A DNA stretch of 64,000 nucleotides. It comes from Tetraselmis striata. Taxonomy: Eukaryota > Chlorophyta > Chlorodendrophyceae > Chlorodendrales > Chlorodendraceae. The stretch spans positions 34,020 to 98,019 of the forward strand of contig VCJN01002134.1 of NCBI GenBank assembly GCA_006384855.1. Direction: 5' to 3'. Made by a program: the position numbers and the translations under genes. Under the pieces are notes generated by a model that saw nothing but the letters and a program-made list of their open reading frames with translations, had not been told where the DNA came from and made no database searches. Positions 45,001-57,800 of this stretch are shown piece by piece. How positions within the stretch are numbered: the first letter of the stretch is position 1; each line of letters opens with the position of its first letter.

Positions 45001-46892
45001 ATTCCCGCTGGCGAGACCCACGTTGCGAGTCGGTGGATTCTCTCCATTTGCCGGACGAATTATGGCGCAGAGAACGCAATTATTGCAATCCCTGGTGGGC
45101 GTTGTTGGATGATTTGGCGGACAAACTGCGACAGTCGGGCGCGGCCGCCACGGTCATCGCGCCGCACTGGCCAGGACGACGTTGTTACCAAGCTGCTGCA
45201 AGACCTCGCCACCGAGACGATCGTCTACCCGCCTACCCGCGACCTCTTCTTTCCTGGACGGCGGGGAACGCGCGCGGGGGTCGGACGGCCTGGCTGGAGC
45301 GTCGTGGCCTTTCGGGTGCCACGCCGGCCTGGCTGCACCTCCGCCGTGGGTCGCTAGGCCGGTCCATGGCCGTGCAGCCGTCGCTGCAGTACAGTGTACA
45401 GTACCCGGGCCGCCTGTCCCACGCTCGGCGCGCGCGCTACCGGCTTGCCGTGCGCCCCGGCTCTGAAGCGCCCTGGGCGGCATCGATGGGGGCGGAGCTC
45501 CAGAGTTTGTTGGGGACCGACGACATTGGTCAAGCGGCGCTCGGGTTGCTTATGGATTCGCTGGCTGCCGCAACTACGACAGCGGCATGCGCTCTTTCGC
45601 TACGTTTTCGAGCAGGAGGGCTTGTGCCCGCTGCAGGCTACTACCAGCACGATCGTCCGCAACACTGCTTGGCTGGGCATTTAGGGTACCGTCGGCGCGA
45701 AGTCCCTTCTGCAGTACTACTCGTCCATCAACAAGTACTTCCGCGACCACCAGCGCCAGCCTGTCGCCCTCGGCGAAATGGTGGCCGACGCGCGCCGTGG
45801 CCTGGCCATCCAGCAGGAGCGTCCGGCGGAGGAGGACGTCCGCGTCGCCCTGCCCGCGCCCGTTGCGGCTGACATCATGGACACCGCGATCGAACTTCGG
45901 CGAGCATTGGGGTGGGAACCCGCTAATATTGCGGACATCTGCGCTTTCAGAGCCGCGCTTGCGACGATTACGTCGTACGTCTTCGTATGCCGCGCGGAGT
46001 CCGGAATTAGCTGCGAGACCGGTGATGTAGTGGTCGACCGATCATCCGGAGGCATTCTGTTGTACGCCCGCAAACAGAAAGACGACCAGCAATTTAGGGT
46101 TTCCGCTAAGCCCCTGATGGACCTGCCCATCGCCGCCGTTCCGGACTTCGATGACTTGCTGGACTCGTACACCATCAGTCGCGACGCCTACTGCCGCCGT
46201 TTCTACGGCGCCAGCCCGCCGCCCAAGTTCTGGAGTATCTCCCCGCTGGAGTCTTCCGCCACCTGGTCGGCTTCAGCCACTCTCACCGAGTGGTTGCGGG
46301 AAGCCTACCTGGCGGCATGCGCCCAACCGCCAACCGGTTTCAAGTGGACATCGCACAGTTTACGCAAGGGCGCGGCCTCCGCAGCAAGCTGCGTCGGCGT
46401 CCCCTTGCCAACCATCAGACACATGGGCGATGGGTCGAAGAACAACGACGTGGTCACAAGGAAGTACATCCACCATGCGCCCGACTCGTCCCGCGGCCTG
46501 GAGGTTCTTCGGCTGGCTCGTTTCCGTCCGGCCGATGGACTAAGCTACCTGTGTTAGCCTTTGGCTTTCGTCTCTGGCAAACAGTGCCTCCCTGGGTAAA
46601 TGGTCATATGTAGTCATCTAGAGGTTTACAGTACATTAGCTATGGTGTACTGCTAACGACCCCCGAGGTCGGCGCACGGACTAAGGCCCGCGCCAGCGCC
46701 ACGACCTGACGGATCCACCCTCGAGCACCGGCACTCTCTGCTTTGCGCTCGCCTCAACCGGCTCGCGCACCCAGCCACCCTCAGCCATCTTTTTGCGCTA
46801 GGAGACACCAAGCCAAGCCTGTGGTTCTTGTCTTAGCCTTCAATGTAAGCGAGCTGACATTCTTTGGCAAACAGTGCATCCCTGGGTGAATG
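42036..46892 (+). mobile_element. Tyrosine-recombinase retrotransposon fossil, PAT/Ngaro-like
   Basis: An element of about 4.86 kb. Repeat A1 (about 42036-42211) recurs as A2 (about 46603-46770). A short repeat B1 (about 46553-46602) precedes A2 and recurs as B2 (about 46832-46892) after it. This A1...B1-A2-B2 layout is the split direct repeat of PAT and Ngaro elements. Internal parts in order are a Pro/Ala-rich gag-like region (42.25-43.3 kb), reverse transcriptase with YMDD (43.4-44.25 kb), RNase H with DSSSYGWG and LHEDNTA (44.3-44.85 kb), a domain with YCNPWW (44.9-45.2 kb) and a tyrosine recombinase (45.7-46.56 kb) with SHSLRKG and an R-H...Y pattern. The A copies differ by about 5 percent by eye, so it is fairly young. 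It is broken, with a few disruptions in the central part, while the recombinase part reads open. Confidence 0.8.
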
Positions 46893-48330
46893 TAAGGATT
46901 AGATAGTCCTAAATTATTTTCAGCGCTATACATATGGGGCGCTAAAATCATTAAGCAGGGCAGGAGGCGGCGGAGTTACAATAATAAATATAATGGAACA
47001 TCATGTTTGAATTAATAATCAATTTGATCAGCACGGCCCAACCCACGATGGGAGTCGCATGGCCGCGCTGGTACGCTATGGTAGTAGTCGCGAAATCGCA
47101 GTCAAACCCCTACATTCGCCCGGCGCCTAAGCCGGCCAAATGCAAAGAAAGCACGCCAGAGCACGCACACCCAAAGGTTATTTCTGGGCCCCATCGACAA
47201 AGCACATTTATTACCCTCCTAGACCATCCCTACCCTACGCGCGATGGTCGTTAGGTGGGGCGCGGTCAAGGCGCTTCATTGAGTCGGGTCAACATGGGTG
47301 CCCTATGGCAAAAATGGCCGATATGTACCCCCACGCACTAAGCGACCGCCACTGGCCAACAACGTAATTGCCACCACCAGCTTGGCCCCTTAGAGTCCAC
47401 TAGCCTCACAGACTCTCCCAGACTCTCGTAATTATCCGATAATGGCCCGTAATCGCGATGCTCCCACGGAATGGGCTTGTAATCGCTTTATATACCGTGT
47501 AATCGCCACTTTTATGCTAGGCTCGGTAGTCGCAATGAAGTGCCCGCCGGCTCGCCCGCGTTCCGTAATTGCTTCCAATAGCATGTTGTGCCATGCCCAT
47601 AGTACATTGGGCCCACATCGCGCCTCGCGCGTCTACCCGTAATCGTTGGGACTTTCGCCACACTGTACTTTAACGCCTCACAAGCTCCGTGACGACGCGC
47701 AACGGCCGCTTTACTACCATGCATCGCACCAGCGCCGGAGCGCCAGTGACTAGCCTCTACCAACCCCCGCCGCTGCGAGCCGCCGGCGCCGACTCCGCCG
47801 AGTTGTGGTGTGCCATGGGGCGTCGCAACTCCATGCGCCGTATTCCTGAGGGCAAGGAGGGTTGGACGCCTTCCGAGGGGACTTGTGTAGAGGTGACCAA
47901 GAAAATGCGATGCTGATGTACTTGACCTTCTCGGGCACCCTCTACCCCACATCAGGTCATCAACCACATATGATGGCCGGAACCTTGCCATTTTGTGCAG
48001 GCCGGGATAGATAGAGCTCACAATATTTAGACAACTAGATAGAAAGACTTGGTCCCTGAGGTGAGAGTTTTCGATTCTATGCTTGTCCGGCTGAGTTCAG
48101 GCCCATCCCGTTGTGTTGTTGGCGAAATTTGTAAAATCCTCCTTATATGATGCCCACTACATGACATCAATCAGTTTGGCGACATGTGGCGTGCAGCCTG
48201 CGCACAGATTAAGACCCACTCGTCCATTACTTTTGACGCCTGTAGTAAATACTGGTGCAGGTACTTGCCATGATTTACCGGCACGGGAAGCAATGTGGTA
48301 CATTGTGTTTTTTTTACGTCGGTGCTTTAA
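46893..48330. other. Region without recognised gene
   Basis: No exon could be supported. Open frames on both strands around 47.5-48.0 kb have GC-rich, low-information composition and no motif. Confidence 0.35.
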
Positions 48331-48332
48331 CA

Positions 48333-48490
48333 TATGCGCACTACAAAAAACGAAAAGCAACTATGAAAGGTTGCCAGCAAACGAGAGACATAAGCTTGAA
48401 ACCAAGGGTCAAGCAGGATGCCAGGGAGCCAAGAACTAATGAAGAGCCAAGGGAACCACCAAGTCGCCAAGCTGCCAAGGAGCCAACGAA
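48333..48490 (-). repeat. Dispersed ~160-bp repeat, copy 2 (inverted)
   Basis: Reverse-complement relative of 39493-39654. On the minus strand it lies about 90 bp after the end of the LINE frame, so it could be part of the LINE 3' tail or a SINE that borrowed such a tail. Confidence 0.6.
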
Positions 48491-48578
48491 TCAAGGGGAA
48501 CACTGAATCCAAGGAACGACCAAAAAGACCGAAAGGAAAACATGAAACCAATGGGGACCACCGCCCCGGGGTAGGCCA

Positions 48579-50200
48579 TCAGCCGCGGCGAGAGCGCTTG
48601 CAGCCAATGACCCGGGTCATAGCAACACCGGCTGACGAGCGACGCGACGCATGCGCAGGAGCACAATCACGTGCCGCGCGCGTCGCCGCGACCCCGCCAA
48701 GAACGTTGTCTGCATGTGCCATGTTGATGAGCAAGAAGAAACTGCGGCGCCACGCAGACAAGAGCTGGCCGATTTTCTGGCCAGTGTGCTTGTGGCTAGT
48801 TTTCGCGAGCTCCACCAAGAAGGCCTCAGCGTGCGGGGCCAGCAAGCCGAACTCGGAAACGGCGAAAGGAACGAAGCGAAGCATGCCGGCGGCGTTTTGG
48901 ACACCCTCGTCATACTTCTGGATTTTGTGGCACTCTGCAGGCCGCAATGCTGTCGTGGGATCCGAGCTTGGCACGCCGAGGATAGGGGCAATGGTGGTAT
49001 CGACAGCAACCGTGTTCCCGCGGATACCATCATACCCAAAAAGCCCAACATCGGCCGGCCGGCCGGCGCTGCCTTTCGGAAGAGAAACAAGCACCGACGG
49101 GTCCGTGAGGATCGGGACACCCACGCCCAGGGCGGACTTCACGTCGTGGCAAACGTCGGAAAGGCCATGTGCCGCCCATTCGTGTGCGGCGTGATTGGAG
49201 TCGCCCCCAGAGCAACGTGACACGTGATCAGCGTACGTGACCGCCCAAGCCGAAGGAGTGAATTCCACCCCAACATCCTCAAAACTAGCCAGCATGCCTT
49301 GTACCGAGAAGGAGCAAAAAGCACAAGGGCATGGCTCGCCAAGGGAGAGGACATGAGCCGCCGGAAGGCCAAATGGGCGGCAAGCGGCAATGCGGAACAT
49401 GGAATCGTAGTACTCGGGGGAACGCTCACGGACTTCACGAAGGCGACCCTCACTTGAGGATCGGTCACCAGGAACGCTGTCGAAGCGCGCAAGAGGCGGC
49501 CCCGGAAGCGGTTATTGTCAGGGCCGCTTGTAGGCATACGCGCGGCAAGCTTTGCAAAGCGGACCGTGTGGATGCGGTGGCACATGGTTTCTTGGACTTT
49601 CCGCATGGAGTGCAAGGGGAAATCCGAGTATAATGCCGGATAACTTGGCCGCCGGCCGCCGAGCACATCGCAGACGCCGGCTCACCCCAAGCAGCCGAGC
49701 AGCCGGCACGGGCAACGGGAGAGCGCTTGGAGAAGAGCAACTTTAGGGCAGAGGCCAACGGCCCCGCTAGATCCTCGAGCACCCCGTCTTTACACTCGTC
49801 AACGGCACGGGTATCAGCAACGCGAAGCTCGACAACCCACATCGGCGCCGACACGTTGGCGCCGGCATCGGGCGCCAACGCTGGGGTACGCCAAAGCCTG
49901 GTAAATCGAGGTACGCCTGGTAAACAAGGTAGAGGCTATGGGGGCTGGATACGCCTGACGGCTCGGAAAGGAACGCGCCGGCGTCGCTCAGGAGGGCGTG
50001 TTGAGCACGGGGGAAGGTCACAGCTTGGCCAACCACAAGGGTTGCAGCGCCAATGTGGGGGGCAGCTGCGATAACCACGTTATCGCCGATGCAGAGGCCC
50101 CCAAATTGGACCGGAGGGGAGAGCTGCGTGTGCAACATAGAGGGTGTATCCAAGAGGTCAGGTCAGGGCGGCGAGCGTTGAAAACGCGGCGGCGTCTGCA
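48579..50200 (-). mobile_element. LINE (non-LTR retrotransposon) 3' remnant
   Basis: Read on the minus strand, segments in changing frames match the pattern of the RT C-terminal region of LINE-type proteins. LSPPVQFGGLCIGDNVVIAA (about 50.1 kb) corresponds to the usual LPVRFGGLGL segment. The last frame (49400 to 48579) has RPADVGLFGYDG, VAVDTTIAPI, AECHKIQKYDEG and FVPFAVSEFG, which resembles a PD-(D/E)xK-like endonuclease end. No RT catalytic core is inside, so it is 5'-truncated. At least two frame changes separate the pieces. Confidence 0.55.
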
Positions 50201-50384
50201 TCTTCAAGGACGTAATAGTGTCGCCATACCCCTCAGAGCGACCCAAGCCCCGAGGCGTGGAGCGGATGTGGTGGCCGAAACTTGCATTAAACGAGTAGCG
50301 GTATGGGAGTGGAAGTGGTCGGCCAAACTGATAAGCCGGGAGCCAAATTGGTGAAATTTTTTGGGAGACGGCGAAAGCAAAATC

Positions 50385-50431
50385 GTATAGTGAATATCTG
50401 CTATAGTGCAACTACCTCTATAGTGCATTTC

Positions 50432-50481
<50 letters not shown>

Positions 50482-50890
50482 CTATAGTGCAAAGGGGGGG
50501 GTCTCCCGATCTGGCATTCCCTACTGGTATAGTGAATCCCCCCTACTTTAGCCCAGCGCGGTGCGGCGGCGCGCGGCAGCGCGCGGCGCCGGCGCATGTG
50601 CTACCGGTACCGTCGTCCACCGTGCTTACGTACAGTAGCGGCGCGCTACGTGCGGTACTCTAGAAGTCGCGGTGACATGACTGCGGCCGAGCACACCGGC
50701 CCAACCCAACTCGAGTGCGGCTTCCGCCATCTCCGCCGTGCCATCCAAGATGGCGCCCCCAGGTGCTCATATGGGAAGCACTGTAGGGTTGCCGCCATGG
50801 GGCTCGCCAGCTCTCCCGACCTAGACGAGTGTGGTGCGGGATGTACGTTTTTTTCACCGTTGTAGAGCGGGTGCAGCCCGCTGAACACAA
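50385..50890 (+). mobile_element. Decayed relative of the pogo-like element with Cys-rich ORF
   Basis: CTATAGTGCA/CTATAGTGAA motifs at 50385-50535 flank a 44-A run (50435-50478) and a G run. They are followed by a GC-rich stretch and an ORF to 50865 containing APRCSYGKHCRVAAMG and DECGAGC. Its 3' flank CACCGTTGTAG...GGGTGCAGCCC matches that of the ORF at 39.9-40.1 kb. No right inverted repeat is seen. Confidence 0.55.
50435..50478 (+). repeat. Run of 44 A
   Basis: A pure A homopolymer sits between two CTATAGTGCA motifs, in the place where other copies carry a G run. It is the only long A tract in the window. Confidence 0.95.
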
Positions 50891-51364
50891 AAATTCAATG
50901 CCGTAGCAGCATGTTTATTGGTGTCCAAACGACACATGACGTAGCACATTGTCTTGAAGTCCTGCGGAGGCACAGAGTAGAACGCGTAAATGGTTAATAA
51001 TGGCTCGTCGGGTTGTTCAATAGCTCGCTGGTTGCTAGGAATACCGCTCACTTCAGTGTGCGCGCAGTCGCGGTTGAGTTGCTGTGATATGAGCCACAGA
51101 TGTTAAGGTTGGGACGGGGCAAGGAGACGCACGTGGGTGGCAAGGAACCGCGCTTATTATACAACCGAATCGAGCATTACATAGCTTGAAGATGTGTTTT
51201 TGCCGCAGATTCACTGCAGACTGCACGTCACCCAGTGTAGAAAGAATAGTGCACTATTCCATTCTCGTGGGCCAATGGGGCACACCATGTGCTACATTGG
51301 ATCATGTGTCGCACGCAATGCCTCGCAACCACGCAGCTTGGCAATCATCATCGTTTGTGCTGGG

Positions 51365-51779
51365 TAGCACCCGGGTCAAGCTGCAGCACGTAGGCGGATA
51401 ATCTCTTGCGTACTTGGTTTGAGAGGACGTATATAATCAAGCCCGGCTTGGAACCGACTTCTGTCTCGACTTACAACCACCAGACCAATGTGCAAGTGGC
51501 CCCCTTGGCATTGTGACGAGGAAGATGTTTGATCGATGTCTTTGATGCGAAGAGGGGTCACAGAGGAGTCTTCGCGCAGGCCCTTCGGCAAGCATGATGA
51601 CAGTAGGTGAGTTGAGCAGATAGAACGATAGAAAGAGCTACTTGTTGAAGCACAAAGAGATGTAGTTGTAGCTAGCTGGTTGGATATGTTGCGGGCAGAG
51701 CTGCAGCAGCAAGTAGCACCTGGGTCAAGCTGCAGCACATAGGCGGATAATCTCTTGCGTACTTGGTTTGAGAGGACGT
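51365..51779. repeat. 65-bp direct repeats 350 bp apart, 3' of the MATE gene
   Basis: AGCACC(C/T)GGGTCAAGCTGCA and the following 45 bp occur at 51365-51430 and 51715-51779 with about two differences. The right copy starts the 3' flank of the MATE gene, 28 bp after its stop. The left copy may be a duplicated 3' UTR part or the edge of a small insertion. Confidence 0.75.
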
Positions 51780-51806
51780 GGTTGCCTTGCGCCATCGCGA
51801 TTCAAT

Positions 51807-54800
51807 CTATGCAAGCGCCCGCAGCGGCATTCTCGAGCGGAGCACACTCCACGGCGAGGCAAGGGTGGCCATATTCATGAGGAGGCGCGCGCTTTGGAAC
51901 GTCAGGATGCCCACCCACACCGCGGACAGCTGCGGCAAGCCCGCACCCAGTGCCGCGTGGAAGGCCGCCGCGACGAGAGCGCAGTTGGCGGCGAGCGAAG
52001 CCACGAGGTAGAAGTACCGACGGCCGGCGAGCATGATGCCCTCCGTGGCCATGGAGCAGCAGTGGATGAACATGGTGGCCGCCACGAAGGGCACCAGGGC
52101 AGCCACCTGCGCCACCACCCGCGGGTCCGCGGCAAAGGCACCCGCCCCCAGCAGCAGCACCGCCGAGGCGGCGACCGCATTGCCGACGCCCACCGCTGCG
52201 CCGGTGGCCAGCAGGCGCCCGCCCAGAGCGCGTGGCCGCGCCGCAACGTACCCGATCGCGGGCGGCAGAAACGCCTGCCCCGCCTGCGGCAGAACCAGCA
52301 GGACACACATCGCGGGGGCGTCAGCAAGACCCTCCCCCCCCCCCCCCCCCCCTCCGCTCCACTTCCTTCGCATAAAACAAACACGAGCACTCCCTCAGGT
52401 GCCGGCGCACCTATGAGAACCCGCAGTAAAACCCTCGTATTGTCACGGGTCAACCACGTTACATGCCACTATGATAAAAGTGACCCAGAAGCGTATACTC
52501 CCCCACAAAATTCTTGCCCCCAGGAAACACAGATTACGCGCCGGGGGAGGGGCGTCCCAGCTGTGCAATTAGATGGAAGTATTATTGGATATGTGGCATT
52601 CCACCAACCGCAAGTATACTCGACAGCCACCGGGTGTATTCTCGTTAATTGGGAAATCAGATGGGTCATTCTGGCGTGGAGAAGTCGATAATAAAGCAGT
52701 GTGCGCGCGCACTGGACCAGTGTTGCAGTTTCCTCACTGTACCGGGTTACTTTCGGGGTACGTAAAGTGCCATTTTTAGCTAGCATATGTCTGCTATTCT
52801 TCCAAATTCGCTGAGGCAGTGGTATCATGCGCCGGCTCCGAGCTTTTCATTGACTAGATATGAGTCTCTTGGCAAAGAGTGCACGACTTTTATTAGCTTT
52901 GCCAGTGCTGGGAATGTTTTGCCGCAGTTGCAGCTCTGGTAGATCTGCCATCAGGTGTGAAATGATGTCCGACTGTAAGCGTATTAGCGCAAGGCCGCAT
53001 TGGAAAGGACACGCGAAGCTAAACGCCGGATCGTGCCCTTCCCTCGGCCTGTGTATTGATGATCAGTACGTGGTTGCCCATCATTGGCTGCTCAGTCTCT
53101 AGGCTGCACACGCCGAGACAACATGCCAATTCAGCGAGGTCACACATACTCTGATGAGCGCGCCGTCACAAATGGAATATGGGTGCCGGCGGGGTAGTAG
53201 GAACACGGCGAATGAGAACCTGCCCGGCCTGCCAGCGGTGAAATGCAGACGAAACTGCAGTGGGAATAAAGTGAATGTTCTTATGGGTTGCATGCAGGCC
53301 CAATCTGAGGCTTCTTATAACGAATGATAAGGGTTATTATAGGTGCGTCGGCACACACAGGCATGCCGTCAGCTCGCTCATGGCGCATCACTCGCGACAC
53401 ACCGAGGCAATCGCGGCCAGCCAGGGACGGGGCGCACCATGGAGACGGCATCCCCAAAGACGCTGAAGAAAATGTTGACGCTGAAGGCGATGTGGTGGGC
53501 GCCCGTGCCGATGGGGCCCACGCTGGATGCCATGGCGTTTAGGACCAGGTAGGTGCCCACCTGCGCCACGGGCGAGGCGGCGGCAGGGGGGGGGGAGGGG
53601 AGGGGGGAGATTTCAGGAGGGTTTAAGCTTTTTGAGGGTCAAGGGCCACCCCGGCGCATCATGCTTGATTGTATTTAATCACATGGGTGTGTCTTTGTCC
53701 ATGTGTCGGGTGGGGGACTGGGAAGAGGGGGGGGGGGGGGGGGGGGCATCGACACCATTCAGATGCCCCCAACATAGGGTAAGCACGCTTCGGGTCTCGC
53801 ACAATGATGATTTTGGTCTTCCCACAAGGAAATGGAGACCATGAATAGTTCAATATATATCAGAATTAGCCAAGAATCCGCCAGTGCGCAATTCTTGACA
53901 CAATGTGGTAGAACATTCCAATATTTGATAATAACAAAATCGTAGCCTGTTGGTAATGGTTATTGTGCAGGTGCTGGTATGGAAAACGATGGCAAACTGG
54001 TGCTTGTGGGGATGAGTGGGTGGCGCAAGAGCATGGCAGAGGAGCTTGGAAAGCGGTACGCGTGGGGAGGAAGGGCGCACATACCTTGATGAGCAGCACC
54101 ACGCCGACAGGCCCCGCAAACGTGACGAGGCGCAGCAGGCGCGCCGGCGACGGGATGCGCGCTCGCAGCCGCATCTGCCAGCCGGAGACCGGTGAGCCGG
54201 CGCGTTGCGGCTGCGGGCGCCTGGCGGCGCGCAACAGCACCGCTGCAACCGCCGCCTAGCAAGGGATCAGCCAAACCGGTGAGAGGGTCAGCTTCTGACT
54301 ACGGTCGTGCCAGCTCCTACGAGGGTGCAGCTCCCCTGGCGTACTACCAGGTGCCCAGACTCCTCCTCCTCCTCAACGGCGACTCGCTCGCACTGTATCA
54401 TAACAGACCACAGATATATCTATATCTATGTCTATGTCTTTATCTATCTATATATGTATGTGTATGTGTATATCCACATATACATGTATGTCGGTATCTA
54501 TCTCTTTATATTAATAAATGTCTATGTCTATCTATAACTACATCTACATCTACATCTACCGGTATGCCTATGTATGTACATATATACATATAGAAAAATC
54601 TTCATCTTTGTCTAAATATGTACTTGTATACACAGATCCATACATATCTATGTATATATGACATATCTATGTCTATTCATGTCTATGTGTCCGTGTTATT
54701 CATGACTATACAGACATAGATACGTGTGGTCATGGATCCACATAAATGTATGTGGAAAGACGCCTTGCTTCTCCCCCACGGTGCAGAGCGCCCCCCCCCC

Positions 54801-57800
54801 CCCCCCCCCTCCATGAGGGAGTGGGGGGGCAAGCAGCCAGCGGGCGCCAACACCTGCGCGAAGACCGTCGCCGCGGCGGCCCCCGCGATGCCGAGGCCAA
54901 ACACTCCGCACAGCAGCATGTCGCCCGCAAAGTTGAGCAGCCCCGCGCCCGCGACGCTCAGCAGCGGCGTCAGCGGGTTGCGCGCCGCCAGAAAGAAGGA
55001 CTGCACCGCCATGCCAGGGAGCGGGGAGGGAGATGTCAGTACTAGATGAGACGCTCCAGGCATGCTCATTGGTCAGGCAGGCAGTCCTAGTTAGGTTTCA
55101 ATATTCATGAAAATTTGACGACAGTATCAAATAAGATCACCTATCTGGTTTGTATCTTCAGTTAGTAGGGTTTTCTAGGGTTATTGCCAACAGAAAGGGG
55201 CGATAAGACATTGCCCTATTTAGGGTTTCTATATTTCACGACCTATGTGTGACTTTCTTGATAATAGTATATCAAATTCTTGATTATTGAGTGTCAGCAA
55301 AGTGTTTGTATTGTTAGGGTTTTCTAGGGCTTATCGGCCATAAGGGGGAGGAGGCTATCTATGCGACAGAATTGCGCTACGTCCCTTATATACGCTCGCT
55401 AGCCCCATTGTGGTACTGGAGCGGTGACGCGCACCTGCAGCACCGTGGCCACCACCCCCAGCGCGTGGCCCACCGCGCGGATGCGGCAGTACACAGTCGC
55501 CGCGGGCACGATGTCGGCGCCCCCGCTGCCGGCCATGGCGCCCATGCACTGCGGCGCGAAGGCCAGCAGCGCGGCGCCGCTGATGCCGCCGAGGAGGAGC
55601 GCCGCCATGAGGGACTCGCTGAGCACCTTGGGGGGGGGGGGGGGGGGGGGGGGGGCAGCCTGCAATGTCGGTGAAGCCACATCGCTCGCCGCACGGCCCG
55701 ACGGTTACACACGGAACGAACCGACCGTGAAGTTGCCACGGAATCGCAGACGCTCATGATTGTGCGCTATAGTTGGAGCATGTTCTCGTATGGAGTTGAT
55801 GACACGTGCGTACGTACGTAGTACGCGGCACAAGGGCGTGGCTGGGGGTGTGAGTGCGGGCCGCCGCGCCTGCTCTGCCTGGTCCTTGTTGCCGGCGGCA
55901 AACGCGAGGGACAGCAGGTTTGTGGTGGCGACCGCCAGGAAGTTAAAGATGTCTGCGGCGCGAGGAGGGTGGGGACAATCAGGACGGCGCACGCTGGCAC
56001 GGCCACCATATACAATTCAAATACTGACGCGATCCGCTAAAGAAATGTCTTTGGATCGCGTCATCGAAAAGCATTGTTACCATGCTGTGGGTTCCTATTT
56101 TGTCATTCATTCCACACCTCCGCGTAGGTATTAATGCGTAGTTGGAAACAACTTAAATAAAACGCAAATATACCACGGAATCTGCTGGTCAATGATGCAA
56201 AACCACCCTTGCTGTTGCGGCCCATGAACCCAAATGAACGATACAAGCCAATCGGCGTAATCGGGGCTATTCCAGGGTGCTGGGCGCAATTTATCATGCC
56301 ATCATGAGCCACGGGGCATGAGAATGCGTGTCTTTGACAGTGGTGAGATTGCTCGAGGTAATGGTGGAGGGGGTGAAGGGGGGTGAGGGGGGGGGCTGAG
56401 GAATTGCGCCAGCGGCTGAGTGGACCGCTGCATTTCGGGTTCGGGAGCGGGATGCTGTTGTTGGTGGCGGTGGGATGGTGATGGTGGTGGTGGTGGTGAA
56501 GGTGGTGGGGAGGGGGGAGGGAGGGGGGGGGGGGGGGGGGGGGCAACTCACGCCCCAGGTGGTCGCAAAGCATGACGCTGGGCCCCATCGCCGCGAGCTC
56601 CAGCGAGCTGCGGCACAGCGGGCGGCGCGGCGGCTCAGTTGCACGCCAGAGGACTGGGCGCCGCCTCACGTCCCCGCCCTCCACACCCACCCCCGCATGC
56701 GCTGCAAAACCCGGCGAAGGACAGCGGCTGCCCAGTGTGGGAGCGGTGTGGTGTCGCGCCTCCTGCTCGGCGAGGCTTTTGGGGAGAGGACAAGGCGGCT
56801 GCGCTGCTGTAACCGCCCCTGGCTGGGGTATATATATTCATACACCAATATACTCTGCGACTGGGGTTGCTTTGGGTTCGCGGCTTTAAGGAAGGCTGCA
56901 TGGTTTCCCGTGGCGTTTTCCGATGGACCTTCAGATCTTTTGCCACCCAAAACTGTATAAGGGGTGTATTATACGGGGAATTCTTGGCCTTCAGAGGGCT
57001 GCATGCTACGGGCTACGGCCGAACCTTTGCGGGCTCATGTAGCTGGGCCGTAAGACACCTGGCCTGTGCAGCTTTGAATAAACTAGAAGGAATAGAGCTG
57101 TCAATAACTTCAAATTCAAATTATTGCATGGGGAAGTGGGAAAGTGCCGCCAGGTAAACCCCCCAAAAATGTCTTGATATGGCTCCCATAAGTGCGCCGG
57201 CAGCCGTAACAAGGCGATAAAGACACCGGACCTTGCATCAAGACTGCCAACAGAGGGCTGCGATTGGGGCCCCTGGGGTGCGGCGGGCACCTTCAAGGCC
57301 ACTGGGAAGGGGTGGGGATGAGGGGTGAAGGGGGTAAAGGGGGAGGAGAGAGGGGGGGGGAGGGGGGGGGGATGCCGGGGTTGGCGGCCCACCTGTGGCG
57401 CCCCACCACAGCGGTGTCCACGAGCGACAGCACGGGGTTCATGATCCAGATGCCCAGGGTGGGCAGCACGAAGCGGATGATGCGCATCGTGGTGACCGGC
57501 TCGACTGGCGCACCGCAGATGGTTTGTGGTGACGTGACAGGGAGGAGGGGGGCACAGCACAATGAGTTTGTGTCAGTGCGACTTGGCGGTTCCGGTTGGA
57601 CGTATGGATGGAATTGTGACTACAGGTGCCGACGCACCTACGAGAACCGGTACCATAAGGCTCAAATTGGGCTGTTATGCCACCTATCAGACTAATATTC
57701 GCAATAGCTTCATCTACATTCGACCTCTGGCACGCAGGGCAGGTTTTTACTCGTAGTGTTTTGAGCACTGCGTCGCACCCGTAGGTACGCAGAGCAGATT

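Noticed and set aside
42036-46770. Direct A repeats as long terminal repeats of an LTR retrotransposon
   Set aside because: A tyrosine recombinase replaces a DDE integrase, and the extra B1/B2 repeats fit split direct repeats, not LTRs.
48418-49194. 258-residue plus-strand open frame over the LINE remnant
   Set aside because: The opposite strand carries the LINE-like motifs; this frame is their antisense shadow.
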